A stretch of DNA of 61,556 nt from Chloroflexota bacterium (lineage in GTDB: Bacteria; Chloroflexota; Dehalococcoidia; Lucifugimonadales; Australimonadaceae): NCBI GenBank assembly GCA_028874795.1, contig JAPPHT010000027.1:1-61556 (forward strand), written 5' to 3'. Positions 53,869 to 61,553 of this stretch are shown here, piece after piece. The notes under the pieces are model-generated. The model made no database searches and was not told the origin of the DNA. It saw only the letters and a program-made list of their open reading frames with translations. A program made the translations under genes and the position numbers. The stretch's first letter is position 1, and the number at the start of each line of letters is the position of its first letter.

Positions 53869-54990
53869 CTACCGCGCTGCCGCGCCGTTGACCTTGGCGA
53901 CAAGCCGGTCGAGGTGGAACGGCTCCATCGTCATCGGACCGCCGGCGCGGCCGTTCCGCCACGCCACGATCTCCGACACGATGCTGAGCGCGATCTCCTC
54001 CGGCGTCCGTCCGCCGAGATCCAGGCCCACCGGCGCGTGTATCTCCCGCAGCCGCTCCTCCGGAACGCCCTTCCGCAGCAGCGACTCGTAGATCATGATC
54101 GTCTTGCGCTTGCTGCCCAGCAGCCCCACGTAGCCCGCGTTCGTGCGCGCCGCCGCCTCGGTCGCCAGGTCGTCGAAGTGGTGCCCGCGCGAGCCGATGA
54201 CGATGGCCGTGTTCGGCGTTACGGGGAATGCGTCCACGCCCCGGTCGTACGGCGCGACGTTCGTCGCCTCCGCCATCGGGAAGCGCTCATTGTTCGCGAA
54301 CTCGCGGCGGTCGTCGGTCACCATCACGCGGAGGCCCATCATGTGCCCGATGCGCGCGACCTGCAGGTTGACGTGGCCCCCGCCGATGAGCACGAGCAGC
54401 GCCGGCGCTGTGTAGCCCTCCACGAACAATTCGTCGCCTTGGTCGGTGTGGATGCGGGCGGTGCGCCCCATCGGCATCACGTCCTTGGCGGTCTCGATCG
54501 CCTCGGCGTCCAGCGCGGCGTCGCCGAGCGTCCCCTCGGACGTGCCGTCCTCGCGGACGACGATGCGCGCTCCTTGTGCGAGGCGGTCGCTCTTGACGAG
54601 CGTCGCGACGGAGAGGCTGGGGCCTCCGGCGTAGGCGTCGGCGATCTCGGCGGAAAGCGCCCGTCCGTCCGCGTCGCCGGTGAGCGGCTCGATGTAGAAG
54701 TACATCGTCCCGCCGCAGACCAGGCCGTCGCGTGCGGCGATGTCCTCGTTCAGGTAGTAGCGCTTGTACTGCGGGCCGGTGTTCTCGCGGAGCGCTTCCT
54801 TGGCGGCGAACCAGATGTCGCCCTCGACGCAGCCCCCGCCGAGCGTGCCGACGGTCGAGCCGTCGCCGCGCACGAGGAGCGCCGCGCCCGGCTTCTGCGG
54901 CGTCGACCCCTGCGTGTGCACGACGGTCGCGATGACGAAGTCCTGCCCGTCATGCGTCAGCGCTGTTGCTTCGTCGTAGACGGCCTTCAT
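53869..54990 (-). CDS. XdhC/CoxI-family molybdoenzyme maturation factor
   Basis: XdhC-type proteins bind molybdenum cofactor and insert it, usually after sulfuration, into xanthine-dehydrogenase-like enzymes. The 373-aa product has the N-terminal TVVHTQGSTPQKPGAALLV with GGGCVEGD, a middle linker and the Rossmann-type C-domain (LLVLIGGGHVNLQVARIGHMMG, VTDDRREFANNERFP, GYVGLLGSKRKTIMI, HAPVGLDLGGRTPEEIALSI). The length is normal. No oxidoreductase subunits are adjacent. It fits with moeA and the MocA-like gene in this window. Confidence 0.93.
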   Translation of the reverse strand: MKAVYDEATALTHDGQDFVIATVVHTQGSTPQKPGAALLVRGDGSTVGTLGGGCVEGDIWFAAKEALRENTGPQYKRYYLNEDIAARDGLVCGGTMYFYIEPLTGDADGRALSAEIADAYAGGPSLSVATLVKSDRLAQGARIVVREDGTSEGTLGDAALDAEAIETAKDVMPMGRTARIHTDQGDELFVEGYTAPALLVLIGGGHVNLQVARIGHMMGLRVMVTDDRREFANNERFPMAEATNVAPYDRGVDAFPVTPNTAIVIGSRGHHFDDLATEAAARTNAGYVGLLGSKRKTIMIYESLLRKGVPEERLREIHAPVGLDLGGRTPEEIALSIVSEIVAWRNGRAGGPMTMEPFHLDRLVAKVNGAAAR

Positions 54991-55038
54991 GCGCTCACCC
55001 TCCCCGCGTCTTCACCCCGTCGTTTCCGCGCCTCTCTC

Positions 55039-55066
55039 GTCATTCCCGCGAAGGCGGGAATCCAGG
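55039..55066. repeat. GTCATTCCCGCGAAGGCGGG-type repeat
   Basis: The element contains the palindrome TTCCCGCGAAGGCGGGAA and ends ATCCAGG. It is a very common dispersed repeat across bacteria, with a diverged copy at 44466-44493. Confidence 0.8.
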
Positions 55067-55172
55067 TGACCGCCAGGTCACACGTGCGCTCTGGCACACA
55101 CGGCCCCGCGACGGGGAGCGGGGCTGCGCCTTGCAACGATTGTAGCACCGCCCTGCAACTTCCCATTCTGGT

Positions 55173-55222
55173 TCCCTCTCCTGAGGGAGAGGGCTAGGGT
55201 GAGGGCCCTGCGGGGTGGGGTG
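55173..55222. repeat. Interspersed palindromic repeat (CCCTCTCC family)
   Basis: TTCCCTCTCCTGAGGGAGAG followed by GGCTAGGGTGAGGGCCCTGC, the same module as at 39308, 46761 and in the array at 59461. Confidence 0.8.
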
Positions 55223-55250
55223 TGGTGTTCCGTTCGGGCCTGCTTGGTGT

Positions 55251-55280
55251 TCCGCTCATGGTGAGCCTGTCGAACCACGC
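55251..55280. repeat. TGAGCCTGTCGAA-type interspersed repeat
   Basis: CGCTCATGGTGAGCCTGTCG followed by AACCACG is a form of the common dispersed repeat (TGAGCTTGTCGAA). It ends about 13 bp before the -10 box of the thrS leader and would therefore supply the -35 region. Confidence 0.6.
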
Positions 55281-55292
55281 TTCGGCCCGTGC

Positions 55293-55298
55293 TACAAT
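55293..55298 (+). promoter_or_regulatory. -10 element of the thrS leader
   Basis: TACAAT lies ten bases before the leader-peptide ATG. The transcript would start near 55305, leaving the leader peptide leaderless or nearly so. The best -35 candidate is TGTCGA (55269-55274), at 18-bp spacing, inside the interspersed repeat. Confidence 0.5.
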
Positions 55299-55307
55299 GC
55301 GCGCGTC

Positions 55308-55400
55308 ATGCAGCGCGCCGCAGTCACGACAACCACGACGACCCGCACTACGAGGGCCGCGGCTGCGCGGGTCCGCGAGACGGCAGCCGTGGCCGCATAA
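55308..55400 (+). CDS. Threonine-rich leader peptide of thrS
   Basis: A 30-codon frame (MQRAAVTTTTTTRTTRAAAA, ending AVAA) contains nine Thr codons, six of them in a row (ACG ACA ACC ACG ACG ACC). It starts just after a TACAAT promoter and ends 33 bp before a terminator hairpin, with thrS directly after that. This is the layout of ribosome-mediated attenuation: stalling at Thr codons when charged tRNA-Thr is low would stop the terminator forming and allow thrS expression. No RNA folding was computed. Confidence 0.7.
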   Translation: MQRAAVTTTTTTRTTRAAAARVRETAAVAA

Positions 55401-55433
55401 ACCTGGGCGCGTACGTAGATTCCAACCATGCAG

Positions 55434-55459
55434 AAGGGGCGCGCCGAGCGCCCCTTTCT
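55434..55459 (+). terminator. Attenuator terminator before thrS
   Basis: Arms 55434-55442 and 55448-55456 give a 9-bp stem (AAGGGGCGC with GCGCCCCTT) around GCCGA, followed by TCTC. It lies between the Thr leader peptide and thrS. Confidence 0.65.
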
Positions 55460-55488
55460 CGTAACAGAACACCAGCGAGGCAGACCCG

Positions 55489-57237
55489 ATGCCCGTCAAA
55501 CAGAAGAGCCCCGAGCAGCAGCAACTCGACGACCTGCGCTTCCGCATCCGCCACTCCGCCGCTCACATCATGGCCGAGGCCGTGCTCGACCTCTTCCCCG
55601 AGGCGAAGTTCGCGGTCGGTCCGCCCACCGCGGACGGCTTCTACTACGACTTCTCGGTCGAGCGCCCCTTCTCGCCCGACGACCTCGAGCGCATCGAGGC
55701 GCGCATGCGCGAGACCGTCGCGGCGAACGCATCGTTCAACATGACCGAACTGACCCGCGACAGTGCGAGCGGCCGATTCGCTGACCAGCCGTTCAAGCTG
55801 GAGATCATCTCCGAGATACCGGAAGGCGAGGCGATCACGACCTATGAGCACGGCAGCTTCGTGGACCTCTGCCGCGGCCCGCACGTCGGCTCCACCGGCG
55901 AGGTCGCCGCGTTCAAGCTCGTGACCGTGGCTGGCGCGTATTGGCGGGGCGACGAGCACAACGAGATGCTGCAGCGCATCTACGGCACCGCGTGGGAGTC
56001 CGAGGAGGCGCTGGAGGCGCACCTGGAACGCCTGGAGGAGGCCGGACGCCGCGACCACCGCAGGCTGGGGCAGGAGTTGGGACTCTTCTTCTTCGATCCA
56101 GTCGCCCCCGCGAGCCCGTTCTTCCTGCCGCGCGGCGCCGCGCTCAACAATGCCCTGACCACCTACGTGCGCGGCCTCTACGAGCGCTACGGTTACCAGG
56201 AGGTCATCACCCCGCAGGTGTTCGACTCCTCGCTCTGGAAGCGCTCCGGCCACTACGACAACTACCGCGAGAACATGTACTTCATCCACGCTGACGAGCA
56301 GGAGTTCGCCGTCAAGCCGATGAACTGCCCCGCCGCGGCCATCCTCTACGCTTCCCACCTCCACTCGTATCGCGACCTGCCCATACGCTACGCCGACTTC
56401 GGACGCCTGCACCGCTTCGAGCGCTCCGGCGTGACGCACGGCCTCACCCGCGTGCGCACCTTCTCCCAGGACGACGCCCACATCTTCTGCGCGCCGGAGC
56501 AGGTGGAGAGCGAGGTGCTCTCGTTCATCAACATGGTCAGCGAGACGTTCGACGTCTTCGGCTTCGACGACGTCCGCGTCGTGCTCTCGCTCCGTCCCGA
56601 GAAGCGCATCGGCACCGACGAGCTGTGGGACGCGGCCGAAGGCGCGCTGGCGTCGGCGCTGGACGCCTGCGGCATGGAGTATGAGCCCGCCGAGAACGAG
56701 GGCGCGTTCTACGGTCCGAAGATCGACTTCTTCGTCGCCGATGCCATCGGCCGCGAGTGGCAGTTGAGCACCGTTCAGTTGGACTACAACCTGCCGGAAC
56801 GCTTCGACCTCGAGTACGTCGACTCGGAGGGCGCGCGCCGGCGTCCGGTCGTCATCCACCGTGCGATGCTCGGCAGCATCGAGCGCTTCCTCGGCGTTGT
56901 CATCGAGCACTTCGGCGGCGCGTTCCCCGCCTGGCTCGCGCCCGTGCAGGCCGAGGTCATCCCCATCGCCGATCGCCACGTCGACTACGCGGAGTCGGTG
57001 CGCTCCCGGCTGGAAGCCGCGGGCGTCCGGGCCCACGTCGACGCCCGCGGTGAGCGCATGAACGCCAAGATACGCGACGCGCAACTGATGAAGACGCCCT
57101 ACATGCTCGTGGTGGGCGACAAGGAGGCTGAGGCCGGTGGCGCGGCGGTGCGCCTCCGCTCCGGCGAGGACCTTGGCCTGCTCCCCGTGGCCGACGTCGC
57201 CTCCCGCATCGCCGGCGAGGCCGCCCGCCGGGCGTAA
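55489..57237 (+). CDS. thrS: Threonine-tRNA ligase
   Basis: ThrS charges tRNA-Thr. The 582-aa product has the editing domain (RHSAAHIMAEAVLDLFP, with FVDLCRGPHV), class II motifs (RYADFGRLHRFERSG, RTFSQDDAHIF, RAMLGSIERFLGVVIEH) and zinc-ligand Cys in VKPMNCPAA. The C-terminal anticodon domain ends in VADVASRIA. The usual N-terminal TGS domain is missing, so it is about 60 residues shorter than typical ThrS. The ATG at 55489 has only a weak upstream site (GCGAGGCAGACCCG). It is preceded by the Thr-rich leader and attenuator. Confidence 0.95.
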   Translation: MPVKQKSPEQQQLDDLRFRIRHSAAHIMAEAVLDLFPEAKFAVGPPTADGFYYDFSVERPFSPDDLERIEARMRETVAANASFNMTELTRDSASGRFADQPFKLEIISEIPEGEAITTYEHGSFVDLCRGPHVGSTGEVAAFKLVTVAGAYWRGDEHNEMLQRIYGTAWESEEALEAHLERLEEAGRRDHRRLGQELGLFFFDPVAPASPFFLPRGAALNNALTTYVRGLYERYGYQEVITPQVFDSSLWKRSGHYDNYRENMYFIHADEQEFAVKPMNCPAAAILYASHLHSYRDLPIRYADFGRLHRFERSGVTHGLTRVRTFSQDDAHIFCAPEQVESEVLSFINMVSETFDVFGFDDVRVVLSLRPEKRIGTDELWDAAEGALASALDACGMEYEPAENEGAFYGPKIDFFVADAIGREWQLSTVQLDYNLPERFDLEYVDSEGARRRPVVIHRAMLGSIERFLGVVIEHFGGAFPAWLAPVQAEVIPIADRHVDYAESVRSRLEAAGVRAHVDARGERMNAKIRDAQLMKTPYMLVVGDKEAEAGGAAVRLRSGEDLGLLPVADVASRIAGEAARRA

Positions 57238-57261
57238 GCCGCTTGCCGCGCCGCCCTGTGG

Positions 57262-57300
57262 TTGTGGAAGGCCTATACAGGATGTATCGTTTTGCGATAC
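57262..57300 (+). promoter_or_regulatory. Promoter and palindromic operator of the DUF4160/DUF2442 module
   Basis: TTGTGG (57262-57267) and TATCGT (57285-57290) are spaced 17 bp. Overlapping the -10 is the palindrome GTATCG (57284-57289) / CGATAC (57295-57300) with a 5-base centre. The XRE domain encoded by the second gene is the obvious candidate repressor. Confidence 0.5.
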
Positions 57301-57334
57301 TGTACGAAAAGCATCACATGCCAAAGGACTCGAC

Positions 57335-57571
57335 GTGCCGACGGTAGCGGTAGAAGGCCGGTTCCGCTTCGTCGTCAACACGCGGGAGAACGGATTCGAG
57401 CCTCCTCATGTGCACGTGTGGGTCGGTAACGAGGACGTATGCCGCATAGAGCTGAACGGAGGGACCTATATGGACACTCCGCCCCCTGGCAACTTCCGCG
57501 ACATCATGCAGGCTTACGCCAGGTATGCCGAGGAGATAAGGAGTACGTGGGATGCCATCCATGGCAGGTAG
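57335..57571 (+). CDS. DUF4160 family protein
   Basis: The 78-aa product has the DUF4160 pattern: VPTVAVEGRFRFVVNTREN, then EPPHVHVWVGNEDVCRIELN and a helical DIMQAYARYAEEIRSTW. The GTG at 57335 follows AAAGGA; no ATG lies in frame nearby. It overlaps the next gene by 20 bp. DUF4160 and DUF2442 genes occur together in many genomes and are suspected toxin-antitoxin-like pairs. Confidence 0.85.
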   Translation: MPTVAVEGRFRFVVNTRENGFEPPHVHVWVGNEDVCRIELNGGTYMDTPPPGNFRDIMQAYARYAEEIRSTWDAIHGR

Positions 57572-58067
57572 TTCCAGGGGTGCCGTTCTGGTCAAGAATG
57601 CCGACCGTATGATGACGCTCGCGAGCCCGCTGGACGAGGGAATCGAGTTGCACTTCGCGGACGGTCGCAAGGGGCTTATACCGTTCGCCGATGTCCCCGA
57701 GCTTAGAGAACGTGCGGATCTGTCCAGCTTGGAACTGCCGAATCCGTACGAGATGGTCCTCGAAACGGTGAGCGGTGAGCGGTTCGAGATTCCGTGGGAC
57801 TTCGCCCGCCACTACTGCGACGAGTCCTACCGCCCCACCGTGGAGGCGATAGCCATGCGTGGTCGCCAGACGCTCGGCGAACGAGTCCGCCGGTTCAGGG
57901 AATCGGCTGGCTTGACCCAGGAGGCGCTCGCCAGTGCCGCGAACATGGGACGGGTCACGCTGGTCCGTATCGAGCGAGGCGAACAAAGCCCTCGCTACAA
58001 GACGTTGACTACGCTGGCGCAGGCTCTCGGCAGAGGCGTCTCGGAACTGCTCGTTGACCCTGTCTAG
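57552..58067 (+). CDS. DUF2442 domain fused to an XRE-type helix-turn-helix
   Basis: The 171-aa product has a DUF2442 domain at about residues 20-90 (GIELHFADGRKGLIPFADVPEL) and an XRE HTH at about 105-165 (TLGERVRRFRESAGLTQEALAS and RIERGEQSPRYKTLTTLAQAL). AAGGAG precedes the ATG at 57552. It overlaps the DUF4160 gene. The HTH probably binds the palindrome upstream of the pair and represses it, as many antitoxins do. Confidence 0.85.
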   Translation: MPSMAGSSRGAVLVKNADRMMTLASPLDEGIELHFADGRKGLIPFADVPELRERADLSSLELPNPYEMVLETVSGERFEIPWDFARHYCDESYRPTVEAIAMRGRQTLGERVRRFRESAGLTQEALASAANMGRVTLVRIERGEQSPRYKTLTTLAQALGRGVSELLVDPV

Positions 58068-58161
58068 TCTCTGATTTGACGGCTGACGCTCGCGGGCGTA
58101 CCTTCCCGCTGCGCGCAGGCTGGCGCGTTCGCCTGCGCGGAATTCGTCAGAGGAGGACACC

Positions 58162-59337
58162 ATGACGACGAACTATGATCCGGCAACCGCCCCGGTCTTC
58201 GAACGCATCGACACGTACGAGGAGTGGCAGCAGAGCGAGGGCGCGAAGCTCCACGGAGGGCTCTACATCAAGGACCTCTACACCCTGGAGCTCGACTACT
58301 GGCCCCGCAAGGGCTGCTACGGAGCGGTCGTCTACCTGGACGGCGACGAGGAGACCGACGAACACGTGGTCGAGATCCCGCCGGCGGGCAAGACGAACCC
58401 CGAGCACCACATGTTCAACGAGGTCATCTACGTCCTCAGCGGGCGTGGCGCGACGTCCGTCTGGTACGACGAGTCCCGCAAGCAGACGTTCGAGTGGAAT
58501 GAGGGCGCCTACTTCTCCATTCCCATGAACGCCTCCTACCAGCACTTCAACGGCAGCGGCTCGGAGCCGACGCGCATGGTCTCCGTCACCAACCTGCCCG
58601 GCATGATCCGCAAGTTCATCACGCCGGACTTCATCTGGAACAACCCCTACGTCTTCCCGGACCGGCTCACCGCCGAGGAGGGCTGGGCCTCCGGCTCCGG
58701 CATGATGTACAAGGGCAGGGTGTGGGAGACCAACTTCCTGCCGGACGCGGCGAACATGGCCATGCCGGACTGGTCCGAGCGCGGCGCGGGCGGCACCAAC
58801 ATCATGCTGTCGCTCTCGGACAACACCGTCTCCTCCCACATCTCCGAGTTCCCGGTGGGCACCTACAAGAAGGCGCACCGTCACGGCCCGGGCGCGCACC
58901 TGCTCATCACCGGCGGCGTCGGATTTGCGCTCGTCTGGAAGGAAGAGGACATGTCCGACCTCGTGAAGGCGGACTGGCAGCGCGGCAGCCTCTACCTCCC
59001 GACCCAGGACTCCTACAACGAGTACTTCCACCAGCACTTCAACGTCGGCACCACGCCGGCGCGCTACATCAACATGAGCCCCTCCAACTCCCGCAAGTAC
59101 ACCTACCAGCGCGGCATCAACGACCCCTCCCGCCGGGGCGAGATCCGCGCCATGGTGAGCATCAAGGAGGGCGGCATCCAGCTCGAGTACGAGGACGAAG
59201 ACCCCCGCGTCCACGAGATCTTCGAGGCTGAACTGGCCAAGTACGGCCAGGAATGCCGCATGAAGAACCTCGTCGCGACCTGCACCGGCGTCCCCGGTCC
59301 CGAGAACAAGAAGGGCGCGCTCCAGGACTACGACTAG
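58162..59337 (+). CDS. Bicupin protein, gentisate-dioxygenase-like
   Basis: The 391-aa product has two cupin units. The first (about 75-130) carries NPEHHMFNEVIYVLSGRGATSVW with His and Glu ligands. The second (about 225-300) carries KKAHRHGPGAHLLITGGVGFALVW with three His. The spacing fits gentisate 1,2-dioxygenase-like or 1-hydroxy-2-naphthoate dioxygenase-like proteins, but the substrate cannot be named. GAGGAGG precedes the ATG. It is monocistronic. Confidence 0.8.
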   Translation: MTTNYDPATAPVFERIDTYEEWQQSEGAKLHGGLYIKDLYTLELDYWPRKGCYGAVVYLDGDEETDEHVVEIPPAGKTNPEHHMFNEVIYVLSGRGATSVWYDESRKQTFEWNEGAYFSIPMNASYQHFNGSGSEPTRMVSVTNLPGMIRKFITPDFIWNNPYVFPDRLTAEEGWASGSGMMYKGRVWETNFLPDAANMAMPDWSERGAGGTNIMLSLSDNTVSSHISEFPVGTYKKAHRHGPGAHLLITGGVGFALVWKEEDMSDLVKADWQRGSLYLPTQDSYNEYFHQHFNVGTTPARYINMSPSNSRKYTYQRGINDPSRRGEIRAMVSIKEGGIQLEYEDEDPRVHEIFEAELAKYGQECRMKNLVATCTGVPGPENKKGALQDYD

Positions 59338-59345
59338 CCGCCTTG

Positions 59346-59405
59346 TTGCACCCTCTCCCTCGATGGGAGTGGGTGCCGCCGCCCTGTGGCGGCGGATGAG
59401 GGTGA
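59346..59405. repeat. Diverged repeat before the tandem array
   Basis: CACCCTCTCCCTCGATGGGA is followed by a small hairpin (GCCGCCGCCCTGTGGCGGCGG) and ATGAGGGTG. It looks like a distant member of the CCCTCTCC family and may have seeded the neighbouring array. Confidence 0.4.
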
Positions 59406-59423
59406 ATCACGGGCATCCCTTGT

Positions 59424-59966
59424 GGGTGCCCTTCACCTTATGTCTGCGAGGCTGCCTGGCTCCCTCTCCTGAGGGAGAGGGCTGGGGTGAGGGCCCTCTT
59501 GGGTGAGGTGGGGTGGCGTCACGTGCAGGACGTCCCTTGCGGATGGCTGGCACCCCCAGTGGGTGCCCTTCGCCTTATGTCGGCGAGGCTGCCTGGCTCC
59601 CTCTCCTGAGGGAGAGGGTTGGGGTGAGGGCCCTCTTGGGAGGAGTGGGGTGGCGTCAGGTATAGGATGTCCTAGGCGGGTGGTCGGCTTCCCAGTGGGT
59701 GCCCTTCGCCTTATGTCTGCGAGCTGCCTGGCTCCCTCTCCTGAGGGAGAGGGTTGGGGTGAGGGCCCTCTTGGGTGGAGTGGGGTGGCATTCAGGTGTA
59801 GGACGTCCCTTGCGGACGGCTGGCACCCCCAGTGGTGCCCTTCGCCTTATGCCGGCGAGGCTGCCTGGCTCCCTCTCCTGAGGGAGAGGGTTGGGGTGAG
59901 GGCCCTCTTGGGTGGAGTGGGGTGGCGTCACGTGCAGGACGTCCCTGGCGGATGGTCGGCTTCCCA
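59424..59966. repeat. Tandem array of four units of about 136 bp
   Basis: Units with the palindrome TCCCTCTCCTGAGGGAGAGG start at 59461, 59598, 59733 and 59870, giving periods of 137, 135 and 137 bp. Each also holds GGTGAGGGCCCTCTTGGG, a GGCGTCA...GGACGTCC block and TGGGTGCCCTTCGCCTTATG. The copies differ at scattered bases. It fills the gap between the bicupin gene and gpsA. Open frames through it merely reflect the repeats. Confidence 0.9.
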
Positions 59967-60040
59967 AAGCCCGTCCCCTTGTGGCCTCCCCGTCGCCCGA
60001 GTGCGACGCTAGAATCGGCTCTGCCGTGGGAGGCGGCGGC

Positions 60041-61051
60041 ATGACCTCAGCAGAGCAGCACGGGCCCGTTGCGGTCGTCGGCACAACGTCATGGGGCGGA
60101 ACGCTCGCCCTCATCCTCGCGCGGCGCGGCATCGACGTGCGGCTCCTCGCGCGCACGGACGACGAAGCCCGGCGGCTCGCGTCCGACGGCGAGCTCACCA
60201 GGCGCCTGCCCGGTCATCCCTTCCCGCCCTCGCTGCGCGTCACCGCGGACTGGACCGCAGGCATGGACGGCGCGTCGCTCATGCTCTTCGCGGTGCCGAG
60301 CAGCACGCTGCGCGACAACGCGCGCCGTGCCGCGCCGCACGTTCCGCCTGACGCCATCGTCGTCTCGGCGTGCAAGGGGCTGGAGCAGGGCACCTTCAAG
60401 CGGATGAGCGTTGTGCTGGCCGAGGAGTTGGCCGTCGCGGACCTCTGCGCGCTCTCCGGCCCGAACCTTGCGCGCGAGGTCGTGCGCGGCCTGCCGTCCG
60501 CGACCGTCGTCGCGTCCGCGTCCGCCGAGGCGGCTGAGCAGGTACAGCGGACGCTCAACTCCCCGACATTCCGCGTGTACACGAACGCCGACGTCATCGG
60601 GACGGAGTTGGGAGGTGCGCTGAAGAACGTGATGGCGATCGGCGCGGCCATCTGCGACGGCATGGCGTTGGGCGACAACGCGAAGGCCGCATTCGTCACG
60701 CGCGGGCTGGCCGAGATGGTGAGGCTGGGCGTCGCGGCGGGCGCGCAGGCCACGACGTTTGCGGGCATCGCCGGGTTCGGCGACCTCATCGCAACCTGCT
60801 ACAGCAGCCTCAGCCGCAACTACCGTGTCGGCCTTGCGCTTGCCGAGGGCCGCACGCTCGAAGAGGCTATCGAGTCGCTGGGAGGGCAGGTCGCCGAGGG
60901 CGTCGGTACGACCTCCGCGGCGCTGGAGATGGCGCACTCACTGGGCGTCGACGCCCCCATCGCCGCCGCGACCGCCCGCGTGCTGTTCGAGGGCGCATCG
61001 CCGCAGGACGCGCTCCTCGAGCTGATGGCCCGCGCGCCTCGGCAGGAGTGA
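60041..61051 (+). CDS. gpsA: Glycerol-3-phosphate dehydrogenase [NAD(P)+]
   Basis: GpsA makes glycerol-3-phosphate for membrane lipids. The 336-aa product has VAVVGTTSWGGTLALILARRG (the usual GAGSWGT glycine loop reads GTTSWGG), VSACKGLEQGTFKRMS, SGPNLAREVVRGLPSATVVAS, the catalytic-Lys motif GGALKNVMAIGAAICDG and FAGIAGFGDLIATC. The length is normal. TAGAAT at 60010-60015 may be its -10; GGGAGG precedes the ATG. The longer frame upstream runs through the repeat array and was not used. Confidence 0.94.
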   Translation: MTSAEQHGPVAVVGTTSWGGTLALILARRGIDVRLLARTDDEARRLASDGELTRRLPGHPFPPSLRVTADWTAGMDGASLMLFAVPSSTLRDNARRAAPHVPPDAIVVSACKGLEQGTFKRMSVVLAEELAVADLCALSGPNLAREVVRGLPSATVVASASAEAAEQVQRTLNSPTFRVYTNADVIGTELGGALKNVMAIGAAICDGMALGDNAKAAFVTRGLAEMVRLGVAAGAQATTFAGIAGFGDLIATCYSSLSRNYRVGLALAEGRTLEEAIESLGGQVAEGVGTTSAALEMAHSLGVDAPIAAATARVLFEGASPQDALLELMARAPRQE

Positions 61052-61074
61052 GGGTAGTCCGGCCAGCCTGTCGG

Positions 61075-61365
61075 TTACAGGCCCGGCGCCACCACGACGT
61101 TCCTGCCGCCGACGCACCCGGCACGCATCTCCCGGAGTTCTGCTGTGTCCAGGGAGTTCACGAAACCCTTTGCCTGGTCGGCGTCCGGGAACTCGATCAG
61201 CACCAACCGGCGGGGCGCCCAGTCCCCTCCCATTGCATCAGCTTCACCGGTATTGGCGAGGTGCCTGCCGCTGTGGGAAGCCACGAGCGAGGCCACCTGC
61301 TGACGATATTGGGCGTACAGCGCCTCGTCCGTCACTTCCACGTCCAGGATCACGTATGCGGCCAT
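61075..61365 (-). CDS. DUF1330 family protein
   Basis: The 96-aa product has the DUF1330 (dimeric alpha-beta barrel) pattern: AAYVILDVEVTDEALYAQYR, then RRLVLIEFPDADQAKGFVNS and a late AGCVGGRNVVVAPGL. The ATG at 61365 follows GGAGG; the frame extends 10 codons further without support. Function is unknown. It converges on gpsA with 23 bp between stops. Confidence 0.85.
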   Translation of the reverse strand: MAAYVILDVEVTDEALYAQYRQQVASLVASHSGRHLANTGEADAMGGDWAPRRLVLIEFPDADQAKGFVNSLDTAELREMRAGCVGGRNVVVAPGL

Positions 61366-61498
61366 CTCCACCCTCCTCAGGTCTTTTCCTTGCACGCGGG
61401 GAACGGTGTCCGGCGCGGAAGCAGGCTATGGGCCCCTCTTATCCACGGTCAATCGTCACTCTGAGCCACTGTGAACGCCCCGTCTCGTGTGGTCAGTC

Positions 61499-61553
61499 GC
61501 CTAAGGATGCTCTGAACAAGTCCCCACAGGGGCTTGCGGAAGCATAGCATGGG
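61499..61553. repeat. Right terminal inverted repeat of the window
   Basis: Reverse complement of positions 1-55 with one visible mismatch; three further G residues follow to the end. See the left copy. Confidence 0.85.

Larger units (their letters stand above)
54991..55307. other. Intergenic region upstream of the thrS leader
   Basis: These 317 bp between xdhC and the thrS leader contain three unrelated interspersed repeats (55039, 55173 and 55251) and the -10 box of the thrS leader. No gene was found. Confidence 0.6.

Noticed and set aside
59424-59966. CRISPR array
   Set aside because: Units are about 136 bp with no short identical repeat and unique spacer pattern, and no cas genes are nearby.
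59503-60198. Open frames of 169-180 codons on both strands through the repeat array
   Set aside because: They encode only translated tandem repeats, have no family similarity and overlap gpsA.
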